A DNA stretch of 64,000 bases from positions 248,001-312,000 of the forward strand of contig NZ_JACJUD010000005.1 in NCBI RefSeq assembly GCF_014174475.1, read 5' to 3'. The notes under the pieces are model-generated. The model made no database searches and was not told the DNA's origin. It saw only the letters and a program-made list of their open reading frames with translations. Positions 1 to 6,840 of this stretch are shown one piece after another (positions within the stretch are counted from its first letter, which is position 1; every line of letters begins with the position of its first letter). Position numbers and translations under genes: made by a program. Source of the DNA: Aquipseudomonas ullengensis (lineage in GTDB: Bacteria > Pseudomonadota > Gammaproteobacteria > Pseudomonadales > Pseudomonadaceae).

Positions 1-187
1 GCAGGTGCGTGACATCCAGCACCCGGCCATGTTCCTCGACCCGCTTGCCGTCCGATACCAGCACCGCCCAGGCCTCGGCCCCTTCGATAACCAGGTAGGC
101 ACCATTGGCCTTGGGTTGTTCCAGCTGCGGTTGGGCACAACCGGCCAGCAGGGCCAATAGCAGAACTGTCATCAGCTTATGGTGCAT
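1..187 (-). CDS. Putative small lipoprotein (3' part outside the window)
   Basis: The reading frame starts at the ATG at 187, with an AGAGGAG ribosome site eight bases before it, and runs off the left edge after about 62 codons. The first 17 residues are a lipoprotein signal: basic start, hydrophobic stretch, then LLAGC with the lipidated Cys17. The mature part begins AQPQLEQP and contains no domain I recognise. It diverges from the gene at 343; the tandem LexA-like boxes lie between them. The function is unknown. Membrane anchoring is inferred from the lipobox. Confidence 0.7.
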   Translation of the reverse strand, partial: MHHKLMTVLLLALLAGCAQPQLEQPKANGAYLVIEGAEAWAVLVSDGKRVEEHGRVLDVTHL

Positions 188-241
188 ATAGGACGACTCC
201 TCTTTCGGTAAGTCCGGCAGGATCGATCGGCAGCGCGTTAG

Positions 242-275
242 CTGTACTATTATCCAGCGCTGTTTATTTGTACAG
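242..275. promoter_or_regulatory. Two tandem LexA-like boxes
   Basis: Two 16-base sites lie two bases apart. Site 242-257 reads CTGTACTATTATCCAG and site 260-275 reads CTGTTTATTTGTACAG. The second fits CTGT-N8-ACAG exactly; the first differs only at the first base of the right half (CCAG). CTGT-N8-ACAG is the gammaproteobacterial LexA operator. The pair sits 68 bases before the gene at 343 and about 55 bases before the divergent lipoprotein start, so either gene could be SOS-controlled. LexA binding is inferred from sequence alone. Confidence 0.55.
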
Positions 276-342
276 TACTTTTCGTTTACTCTGGCAGCGT
301 CGTTTTTCGCAACGACAAGCAGGCTAAAACAGGAGCACCGAG

Positions 343-669
343 ATGCTGGACGTACTGCAGTTGAAGAACAAAGTGAACCAGATGTCGCTGGAGAGCATCC
401 GCGCCACGGTCGAAGAATTGCAGCTGGAAGGCCTGGTGACGGGCAGCAAGACGCCCTTCAATCGCGTACATTTCAATACCTGCTTTGCCGAAATCGAGGC
501 CCTGCTGCAACGGGGCGGCTATCACCGGCAGCTGGATGTGATCGGCTATCAGGGGCAGGTCTATGCCCTGTTCGATCCCGCACGTTGGGAAGCGGTGCAG
601 GTGCTGCGTGGACTCAAGGACTATGTGGACGCCACCCAGGCTTATGCACCAGCCCGGCAAAGAGGCTGA
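343..669 (+). CDS. Conserved-looking hypothetical protein, possibly SOS-regulated
   Basis: This 108-residue protein starts at an ATG preceded by AGGAG. It has no signal peptide or membrane segment, so it is probably cytoplasmic. The N-terminal half is predicted helical (LKNKVNQMSLESIRATVEEL); the middle has aromatic and glycine residues around YGQVYALFDPARW. I do not recognise a family. The tandem LexA-like boxes at 242-275 are its only visible control element and suggest a role in, or induction by, the DNA-damage response. That is an inference from position. Confidence 0.65.
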   Translation: MLDVLQLKNKVNQMSLESIRATVEELQLEGLVTGSKTPFNRVHFNTCFAEIEALLQRGGYHRQLDVIGYQGQVYALFDPARWEAVQVLRGLKDYVDATQAYAPARQRG

Positions 670-894
670 GCGCTGACGGCACACTAAAAGCGCACCCGGA
701 CGCACCAGCGCCCATCCAGGCAGCCCTACAAGCGCGCAACAACACCCCTGATGGTCAATTCCCCAAACGCACCCGGCTCCCTCTCCGGCCTTTTGGCCAG
801 TTCACTAACCTGATGATTTGAAACAATCATTTCCGCCCAAAGAGGCGCAGACAGCGGCTGCCTGAAAGCCGGACAAAAGCGGCCCAAAGAAAAC

Positions 895-910
895 TGGCAA
901 GGCCTTTGCA
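895..910 (+). promoter_or_regulatory. Sigma-54 promoter of the nrt operon
   Basis: TGGCAAGGCCTTTGCA has GG at 896-897 and GC at 908-909, exactly ten bases apart, matching the -24/-12 element (TGGCAC-N5-TTGCA) with one mismatch. Transcription should start near 921, just before the ANTAR leader. The gene-free stretch 670-890 upstream would be where an enhancer binder such as NtrC acts, but I could not pick out a clear GCAC-N6-GTGC palindrome there. Confidence 0.75.
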
Positions 911-938
911 ATCACTCCCGTAGATTCCTGCGCAGCAC

Positions 939-1025
939 ACCAACGGCGGTAGGCCGCGGATCACGGACAACGGCGTCCGCCAGAGCACCCTTTCTCATCG
1001 GGTCGCTCTGGCGTACGCCGTTTTT
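939..1025 (+). promoter_or_regulatory. ANTAR (NasT-type) antitermination leader with terminator
   Basis: Two small hairpins carry the identical hexaloop AACGGC. P1 is ACC/GGT at 939-950 and P2 is CGGAC/GTCCG at 964-979. ANTAR-domain antiterminators recognise paired hexaloops with A at position 1 and G at position 4, and both loops fit. The 3' strand of P2 is also part of the 5' arm of a strong terminator: GGCGT and CGCCAGAGC at 972-986 pair with GCTCTGGCG and ACGCC at 1005-1019, followed by GTTTTT. P2 and the terminator are therefore mutually exclusive. The leader precedes a nitrate-type transporter, so NasT is the likely protein partner. Confidence 0.8.
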
Positions 1026-1050
1026 GTTTGCCCATGAAAAGGATTACCCC

Positions 1051-2334
1051 ATGAGTGATCGTGATTCCAAAGACCCGGTTAACAACAGCCGCCGCAATTT
1101 CCTCAAGCATTCCATCGCCGTCGCCGGCACCGTTGGCGGGGTCGCCGCACTCGGTTTGTCTGCGCCGAGCTTCCTGCGCAGTGCGGCCTATGCCGCCGGC
1201 TCCGACGCGCCGGAGAAGGCCGTGCTGAATATCGGCTTCATCCCGCTGACCGACTGCGCCTCGGTAGTGGTCGCCGCCACCCAGGGCTTCGCCGCCAAGT
1301 ACGGCCTGACCATCAACCCGAGCAAGGAAGCCTCCTGGGCCGGTGTGCGCGACAAGCTCAACACCGGCGAACTGGATGCCTCCCACGTGCTGTACAGCAT
1401 GATGTACGGCTCGCAGCTGGGCCTGGCCGGGCCGCAGAAGAACATGGCCGTGCTCATGGGCCTGAACCAGAATGGCCAGGCCATCACCCTGTCCAAGCAG
1501 CTCAAGGAAGCCGGCGTCACCACCGGCGAGCAACTGGCCGCGCACATCAAGAAAGGCGGCAACCCGCTGACCTTCGCCCAGACCTTCCCCACCGGCACCC
1601 ACGCCATGTGGCTGTACTACTGGCTGGCCAACTACGGCATCAACCCGTTCACCGATGTGAAAACCATCACCGTGCCGCCACCGCAGATGGTCGCCAACAT
1701 GCGTGTCGGCAACATGGACGGCTTCTGCGTTGGCGAGCCCTGGGGCGCCCGTGCGGTGTTCGACAAGATCGGCTTCACCGCCACCACCACGCAGCAGATC
1801 TGGGCCGACCACCCGGAGAAAGTCCTCGGCTGCTCCCGTGAGTTCGTCGAGCAGAACCCCAACACCGCGCGCGCCCTGGTCATGGCGCTGCTCGATGCCA
1901 GCCGCTTCATCGACGCCAGCGAGGCGAACAAGAAGGCCACCGCCAAGCTCATCTCCGGCAAGGCCTACGTCAACGCGCCGACCGAAGTGATCGAACAGCG
2001 CTTCCTCGGCAACTACGAGGACGGCCTGGGCAACAGCTGGCAGGACAAGCACCCGATGGCCTTCTGCAAGGACGGCAGCGTGAACTTCCCCTACCACTCC
2101 GACGGCATGTGGTTCCTCACTCAGTTCAAGCGCTGGGGCCTGCTCAAGGACGACCCGGACTACGCCGCCGTGGCCGCGCAGGTCAACCAGACCAAGCTCT
2201 ACAGCGAAGCCGCCAGCGCCCTTGGGCTGAGCGTGCCGAGCAGCGTGATGCGCTCCAGCACCCTGATCGACGGCAAGGTGTGGGACGGCTCCAACCCGGC
2301 CGCCTACGCCAACTCCTTCGCGATCAAAGCCTGA
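1051..2334 (+). CDS. nrtA: Nitrate/nitrite ABC transporter substrate-binding protein (NrtA/CmpA family)
   Basis: This 427-residue periplasmic binding protein is probably for nitrate or nitrite. The N-terminus has a Tat signal: SRRNFLK followed by a hydrophobic stretch to about residue 45 ending in AYAAG. The mature protein has the NrtA/CmpA fold features: LNIGFIPLTDCASVV at its start, then FPTGTHAMWLYYW and the VGNMDGFCVGEPW segment. The related cytoplasmic sensor NasS lacks a signal peptide, which argues that this is the transporter subunit. The ATG at 1051 follows AAAAGGA. It is the first gene of nrtA-nrtB-nrtD, behind a sigma-54 promoter and an ANTAR leader. Cyanate or bicarbonate relatives exist, so the exact substrate is inferred. 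Confidence 0.88.
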   Translation: MSDRDSKDPVNNSRRNFLKHSIAVAGTVGGVAALGLSAPSFLRSAAYAAGSDAPEKAVLNIGFIPLTDCASVVVAATQGFAAKYGLTINPSKEASWAGVRDKLNTGELDASHVLYSMMYGSQLGLAGPQKNMAVLMGLNQNGQAITLSKQLKEAGVTTGEQLAAHIKKGGNPLTFAQTFPTGTHAMWLYYWLANYGINPFTDVKTITVPPPQMVANMRVGNMDGFCVGEPWGARAVFDKIGFTATTTQQIWADHPEKVLGCSREFVEQNPNTARALVMALLDASRFIDASEANKKATAKLISGKAYVNAPTEVIEQRFLGNYEDGLGNSWQDKHPMAFCKDGSVNFPYHSDGMWFLTQFKRWGLLKDDPDYAAVAAQVNQTKLYSEAASALGLSVPSSVMRSSTLIDGKVWDGSNPAAYANSFAIKA

Positions 2335-2348
2335 GTTCGGAGGTCCGC

Positions 2349-3206
2349 ATGAACGCTCCCGTGAAAACACCCCTGACGCTGGCCACCCCGATTGCCGCCA
2401 ACGCAACTCCGCGCCGGGCCTTGCCTGGCGCGGAGGCCCTCACCAACCTGATCAAGGCCGTCATTCCACCGCTGCTGGGCATTGCCCTGTTCATCGGCGT
2501 CTGGGCCCTGATCGCCGCGCGCAGCGAAGGCCTGCCAGGCCCCTTGTCGACCTGGTATTCGGCGCTGGAGCTGTTTGCCGATCCGTTCTACGACAACGGC
2601 CCGAACGACATGGGCATCGGTTGGAACATCCTGCATTCCCTTGGCCGGGTCGGTCTGGGCTTCGGCCTGGCGGCGCTGATCGGTATTCCGCTGGGCTTCG
2701 CCATCGGCCGCTTCGCCTTCCTCGCCAACATGCTCTCGCCGATCATCAGTCTGCTGCGTCCGGTTTCGCCGCTGGCCTGGCTGCCGATCGGCCTGCTGGT
2801 GTTCGAGGCCGCCGGCCCGGCGTCGATCTGGGTGATATTCATCAGCTCGATCTGGCCGATCATCCTCAACACCGCCGCCGGCGTCGCCAGCGTGCCGCAG
2901 GACTACCTCAACGTGGCGCGCGTGCTCAAACTGTCGGAGTTCAAGGTGCTCACCCGCATCCTCTTCCCCGCCGTGCTACCGCACCTGATGACCGGCATCC
3001 GCCTGGCCATCGGTGTGGCCTGGCTGGTGATCGTCGCCGCGGAAATGCTCACCGGCGGCACCGGCCTGGGTTTCTGGGTGTGGGACGAGTGGAACAACCT
3101 CAACGTCGAACACATCCTCATCGCCATCATCATCGTCGGCCTGGTCGGTCTGGCCCTGGAGCAAGCCCTGCTCCTGCTGGCCAAGCGCTTCGACTACGCC
3201 AACTGA
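2349..3206 (+). CDS. nrtB: Nitrate-type ABC transporter permease
   Basis: This 285-residue inner-membrane permease has a hydrophilic N-terminus of about 40 residues, then six or so transmembrane helices of the BPD_transp_1 type. The cytoplasmic coupling loop (about residues 180-205, containing VPQDYLNVARVLKLSEFKVL) has the EAA-like signature that docks to the ATPase. The ATG at 2349 is preceded by GGAGG, only 14 bases after the nrtA stop. An upstream extension in the same frame overlaps nrtA and is rejected. It pairs with NrtA and the ATPase at 3308. The protein resembles NrtB/SsuC-like permeases; context with NrtA favours nitrate. Confidence 0.87.
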   Translation: MNAPVKTPLTLATPIAANATPRRALPGAEALTNLIKAVIPPLLGIALFIGVWALIAARSEGLPGPLSTWYSALELFADPFYDNGPNDMGIGWNILHSLGRVGLGFGLAALIGIPLGFAIGRFAFLANMLSPIISLLRPVSPLAWLPIGLLVFEAAGPASIWVIFISSIWPIILNTAAGVASVPQDYLNVARVLKLSEFKVLTRILFPAVLPHLMTGIRLAIGVAWLVIVAAEMLTGGTGLGFWVWDEWNNLNVEHILIAIIIVGLVGLALEQALLLLAKRFDYAN

Positions 3207-3215
3207 GCATTTTTC

Positions 3216-3288
3216 TGTAGGAGCCCGCTTGCTGGCGATCCATCACGACAGCGAGTAGCCAATGATTGCCAACAAGTTGGCTCTTACA
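3216..3288. repeat. REP palindrome between nrtB and nrtD
   Basis: The left arm TGTAGGAGCCCGCTTGCTGG and a right arm ending in AAGTTGGCTCTTACA are inverted copies of the REP type also found at 42602, 52136, 55320 and 61473. The copy is more degenerate than the others. It fills the only wide gap in the nrt operon and may lower expression of the ATPase gene or protect the upstream mRNA. Confidence 0.75.
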
Positions 3289-3307
3289 CCAGACAGGAGA
3301 GTTCGCC

Positions 3308-4099
3308 ATGGACAAGTTCGTCGAGCTGACCAACGTCAGCAAACACTTCGATACCAAGAAAGGCCGCTTCCAGGCGCTTAGTGACGTCAACCTGAGCATC
3401 GCCAAGGGCGAGTTCGTCTCGCTGATCGGCCACTCCGGCTGCGGCAAATCCACCGTGCTCAACCTGATCGCCGGCCTGCTGGAGGCCAGCGCAGGCGGGT
3501 TGATCTGCAACGGCCGCGAGATCGACGGCCCCGGCCCGGAGCGCGCCGTGGTGTTCCAGAACCACAGCCTGCTGCCCTGGATGACCTGCTTCGGCAACGT
3601 CTACCTGGCAGTGGAAAAGGTCTTTTCCGGCAAGGAAAACAAGGCTCAGCTCAAGGAGCGTACCGCCGCCGCACTGCACATGGTCGGCCTCGACCATGCC
3701 GCACACAAGCACCCCAGCGAGATCTCCGGCGGCATGAAACAGCGCGTCGGCATTGCCCGCGCCCTGGCCATGGAGCCCAAGGTGCTGCTGATGGACGAGC
3801 CGTTCGGCGCGCTGGATGCCCTGACCCGCGCCCACCTGCAGGACGAGCTGCTGCGCATCGTCGGCGAGACCCACAGCACGGTGGTGATGGTCACCCACGA
3901 TGTCGACGAGGCGGTGTTGCTGTCCGATCGCATCGTGATGATGACCAACGGCCCGGCGGCGACCATCGGCGATATCGTCACGGTCGAGCTGCCGCGCCCG
4001 CGCAACCGTCTGGCCCTGGCCAACGACAGCCATTACCACGCCTACCGCACGGCGGTGCTGGAGTTCCTCTACCAGCGCCAGCAACGCCCCGCCGCCTAG
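3308..4099 (+). CDS. nrtD: Nitrate-type ABC transporter ATP-binding protein
   Basis: This 263-residue ATPase energises NrtA/NrtB uptake. Walker A is GHSGCGKST (about residues 41-49), the Q-loop follows VVFQNHSLLPW, the ABC signature is SGGMKQR, Walker B is VLLMDEP, and the H-loop is VTHDVDEA. This matches the NrtD/SsuB/TauB group, and FQNHSLLPWMT is typical of NrtD and CmpD. The ATG at 3308 is preceded by AGGAGAG; the longer frame from 3266 runs into REP sequence. The gene is closed by a terminator at 4124. No NrtC-type fusion domain is present. Confidence 0.88.
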   Translation: MDKFVELTNVSKHFDTKKGRFQALSDVNLSIAKGEFVSLIGHSGCGKSTVLNLIAGLLEASAGGLICNGREIDGPGPERAVVFQNHSLLPWMTCFGNVYLAVEKVFSGKENKAQLKERTAAALHMVGLDHAAHKHPSEISGGMKQRVGIARALAMEPKVLLMDEPFGALDALTRAHLQDELLRIVGETHSTVVMVTHDVDEAVLLSDRIVMMTNGPAATIGDIVTVELPRPRNRLALANDSHYHAYRTAVLEFLYQRQQRPAA

Positions 4100-4123
4100 T
4101 TTCCCGGCCTGCCCGGTTCCTCT

Positions 4124-4147
4124 GCCCGGCCCCGTGCCGGGCTTTTT
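4124..4147 (+). terminator. Rho-independent terminator of the nrt operon
   Basis: GCCCGGC (4124-4130) pairs with GCCGGGC (4136-4142) around the loop CCCGT, followed by TTTTT. It lies 25 bases after the nrtD stop. Confidence 0.85.
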
Positions 4148-4218
4148 ACATCTGCCCTCTTCCCGCCGGCCGATGCAGGCCCTAGGCTCGCCGAACAACG
4201 ACAACAAGAGACATCGCC

Positions 4219-4593
4219 ATGCCCTACAGCCTCTATATCGCCGCGCTCCTGTCCCTGCTGCTAATTGCTCTGTCACTGAACATCTCGCGCCTGCGCATGC
4301 GTCACCAGGTCGCCTTCGGCGATGGTGGCCACGCCGATTTGACCAAAGCGGTTCGCGCCCACGGCAACAGCCTGGAACAGTCGGTGCTGTTCATCGTCCT
4401 GCTCTATCTCGGCGAAATCAGCGGGCAGATCAGCCCGGCGCTAACTGCCGCCCTCGGCTTCGCCTTCATCATGTTGCGACTGCTCTACTGCGCGGGGCTG
4501 TTCGCCCGCCTGCTCCTGCTGCGCCAGGCCAGCCACGCCCTGACCATGCTGGTGCTGCTGATCGTCACAGTGCTTCTGCTGATCCCGCACTGA
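4219..4593 (+). CDS. MAPEG family membrane protein
   Basis: This 124-residue protein has four predicted membrane helices. It carries the MAPEG signature around residues 43-53 (KAVRAHGNSLE), where Arg46, Asn50 and Glu53 belong to the glutathione-binding pattern. MAPEG proteins include glutathione transferases and eicosanoid enzymes; the bacterial members are mostly uncharacterised. The gene is monocistronic, after the nrt terminator, and convergent with the hydrolase at 4619. An enzymatic role is inferred from the family only. Confidence 0.82.
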   Translation: MPYSLYIAALLSLLLIALSLNISRLRMRHQVAFGDGGHADLTKAVRAHGNSLEQSVLFIVLLYLGEISGQISPALTAALGFAFIMLRLLYCAGLFARLLLLRQASHALTMLVLLIVTVLLLIPH

Positions 4594-4618
4594 ATGACGC
4601 CCGGCTGGGGCCGCATCA

Positions 4619-5452
4619 CTATGCCGGCAGCGGTCCCAGCCAGTTCTTGAGACAGGCCACCACGCCCTGCGGCGCCTTCAACCAGGCGCTGTGCGGGTTT
4701 TCGTGGGGCGGCCGGGGGGATGGCAGTTGCTCGATGTGCGGCTCGCTCTGGATCAATTCAGCCAGGCCACGGGTCGATGCCAACGGGGCGAAGTTGTCAT
4801 TTTCGATCTGGATGAACAGCGAGTTCACGCGGTTGCTCGGCGCTGGCGCCAGTGCCAGGCCCAGGTGCCGGTAATTGCCACTGAACGCCACGCGCCCCCA
4901 GTCGCGCATCAGCCGCCGCGCCTCGTGGCCACCGAAACCGATGCGCCGCCCCGGCAGGTAGCCGAGGACGCTGGCCAGCAGGTTGCAAAGGATCGCCACA
5001 CTCGGCGTCAGCAACTTGCCCAGGCCGCTCCAGTGGCGGTAATGGATATTGCCGCAGGCCACTCCCACGACCCGCACGCGACTGGCCGGATTGGCCGCCG
5101 CGTACAGCGTGGCGATATGCCCGCCGAGGCTGTGACCCAGCAGCACCGGCTGGGTGTCGCCGAAGTGCCGTTCGGCCAGGCTCAGCAGCTTGGGTAGAAA
5201 CTCTTCCACCAGTTGCCGGTAGCCATAGTTGAAGGTCCAACTAGGCCGCGGAAGGCTCTCGCTCTGCCCTGGCCAGTCGGTGGTGAGCACGTTGTAGCCA
5301 GCCCCGACCAGGACCTGCGCCAGCATCCCGTAGTGGCGCGCGCTGACGCCCAGAGCCGGCAGCACGATCAGGGTGTAACGTGCGCCCCGAGCGGGATAGA
5401 GGGTGACGGGACAGTGAAACTTGCCATCGGCGAACTGCAGGACATCAACCAT
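4619..5452 (-). CDS. Alpha/beta hydrolase
   Basis: This 277-residue cytoplasmic protein has the alpha/beta-hydrolase core. The nucleophile elbow is GHSLGG (about residues 106-111), a probable oxyanion strand is LIVLPALGVSARHYG, and a C-terminal His lies in PHSAWL or the preceding HENPHS. It resembles the serine aminopeptidase/lysophospholipase-like proteins often annotated in Pseudomonas. No signal peptide is visible. It is convergent with the MAPEG gene. The substrate is unknown. Confidence 0.78.
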   Translation of the reverse strand: MVDVLQFADGKFHCPVTLYPARGARYTLIVLPALGVSARHYGMLAQVLVGAGYNVLTTDWPGQSESLPRPSWTFNYGYRQLVEEFLPKLLSLAERHFGDTQPVLLGHSLGGHIATLYAAANPASRVRVVGVACGNIHYRHWSGLGKLLTPSVAILCNLLASVLGYLPGRRIGFGGHEARRLMRDWGRVAFSGNYRHLGLALAPAPSNRVNSLFIQIENDNFAPLASTRGLAELIQSEPHIEQLPSPRPPHENPHSAWLKAPQGVVACLKNWLGPLPA

Positions 5453-5545
5453 GATGCCTTCTCCTGGAAACGGCGAACGACTGTGCCGCGAATCTAGAGC
5501 AATGACTCTAGAAACTCCAGTGGCATCACCACCCGCTGCAGTGCA

Positions 5546-5740
5546 CTAGCCAACCCGCTCGTCAGCCGGTGACGCGGCATCGGTTACCGGCGGCATCTGC
5601 ACCGCACGGGCGGCGGCCAGGCGCTGACGCAAGCGCTCGACGAACTGCCCGGCAGTGGTTTCGCAGCGAAACGGTACCGCACAGGAACCGAGACGAACGG
5701 TGCAGCCGACTTCACGATCGGCGTTGATGCTGATTTCCAT
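5546..5740 (-). CDS. Small hypothetical protein
   Basis: This 64-residue protein begins MEISINADREVGC. I chose the ATG at 5740 over the TTG two codons earlier because GGGGG lies seven bases upstream. It has a beta-like N-terminal half with Cys15, Cys22 and Cys28 and a helical Gln/Arg/Ala-rich second half. No family is recognised. It lies between two genes of the same strand but is separated from both by about 70-90 bases. Codon use looks like that of its neighbours, so I keep it with moderate confidence. Confidence 0.55.
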   Translation of the reverse strand: MEISINADREVGCTVRLGSCAVPFRCETTAGQFVERLRQRLAAARAVQMPPVTDAASPADERVG

Positions 5741-5808
5741 GGCCAAGCCCCCAGAAAAGGTCAGGAGCCCGAGCTTAGGATCGTCAGATGACAGCCAGGT
5801 GTCGGCGC

Positions 5809-6642
5809 TCAGATCAGCTCGATGCGCTCATCGAGGATGCGGATCAGGCCCTGCTTGTAGAGGCCACCGATGGCCTTCTTGAAGTTGCCCTTGCTCACGC
5901 CGAAGGCCTGGGTGATCACTTCCGGAGCGCTCTTGTCGCTCATCGCCAGGCTGCCGCCCTGCTCGCGCAGGCGGGCGAGGATCTGTTCAGCCAGGCCGCC
6001 TGCCGCCTCGCGACCGACCGGTTGCAGGCTGAGGCTGATCTTGCCGTCGTCACGCAGTTCCTTGATGAAACCGCTCTCCTGCATGCCGCCACGCAGGAAC
6101 TTGAACACCTCGTTCTTGTGGATCAGGCCCCAGTGCTTGCCATTGATGATGGCCTTGAAGCCCAGGTCGGTCTTCTCCACCACCAGCAGGCTGACCTCAT
6201 CGCCAACCTTGTAGGGCGGCGGCGTGGTGTCCAGGTAGCGATCCAGCCGCGCGGTGGCGGTGATGCGCTTGCTGCGATCGAGGTAAACGTGGACCACGCA
6301 GTAGTCGCCAACCTGCAGCGGGCGCTTCTCTTCCGAGTGCGGCAGCAGCAGGTCCTTGCTCAGGCCCCAGTCGAGGAACAGACCGACGCGGTTGATCTCG
6401 ATCACCTTGAGGCTGGCGAAACCGCCGACCTGCACCTTGGGCTTCTCGGTGGTGGCGATCACCCGGTCGTCGCTGTCGAGGTAGACGAACACGTTCAGCC
6501 AGTCGCCAATCTCGCTCGGCTCGTTCTTCGGCACATAGCGGTTGGGCAGGAGGATCTCGCCATCGGCGCCACCGTCCAGATAGAGGCCGAAGTCGGTCTG
6601 CTTGACCACCTGAAGAGAGTTGTAGCGCCCGATCAGAGCCAT
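5809..6642 (-). CDS. S1 domain RNA-binding protein (CvfB/YitL-like)
   Basis: This 277-residue protein consists of repeated S1-type beta barrels followed by a C-terminal winged-helix-like segment. The pattern ...DFGLYLDGGADGEILLPNRYV and GLFLDWGLSKDLLLPHSE is the typical S1 repeat, and the end LRDDGKISLSLQPVGR is the CvfB-type S1. The ATG at 6642 follows AAGGTGG; an in-frame extension to 6777 has no ribosome site. CvfB in Staphylococcus binds RNA and affects virulence genes; the Pseudomonas role is not established. It is divergent from the phosphoglycerol transferase at 6841. Confidence 0.85.
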   Translation of the reverse strand: MALIGRYNSLQVVKQTDFGLYLDGGADGEILLPNRYVPKNEPSEIGDWLNVFVYLDSDDRVIATTEKPKVQVGGFASLKVIEINRVGLFLDWGLSKDLLLPHSEEKRPLQVGDYCVVHVYLDRSKRITATARLDRYLDTTPPPYKVGDEVSLLVVEKTDLGFKAIINGKHWGLIHKNEVFKFLRGGMQESGFIKELRDDGKISLSLQPVGREAAGGLAEQILARLREQGGSLAMSDKSAPEVITQAFGVSKGNFKKAIGGLYKQGLIRILDERIELI

Positions 6643-6840
6643 GTTCACCACCTTAATCTGCAAGGTCGGCATTCTACCCCGCCACAGGCCGATGCGCTGC
6701 ATCAGGAGGGCGACGGGAAGTGCATCGCGCCGCTGGCATATAGCACGGGCATGTTTCAGAATCATGGCCAGGCGCAACTTTCGACGCGCCTCATTTGTCT
6801 TAGTTACACGGATTCTCGCTGCCCTATCTCAGGAGCTCCT

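Noticed and set aside
961..2406. 481-residue minus-strand frame over nrtA
   Set aside because: It is antisense to nrtA, which has a Tat signal and family motifs. Long antisense frames are common in GC-rich Pseudomonas genes.
5788..6840. 351-codon upstream extension of the phosphoglycerol transferase frame
   Set aside because: It is antisense to the S1 RNA-binding gene. The GTG at 6841 has AGGAG and starts the first membrane helix.
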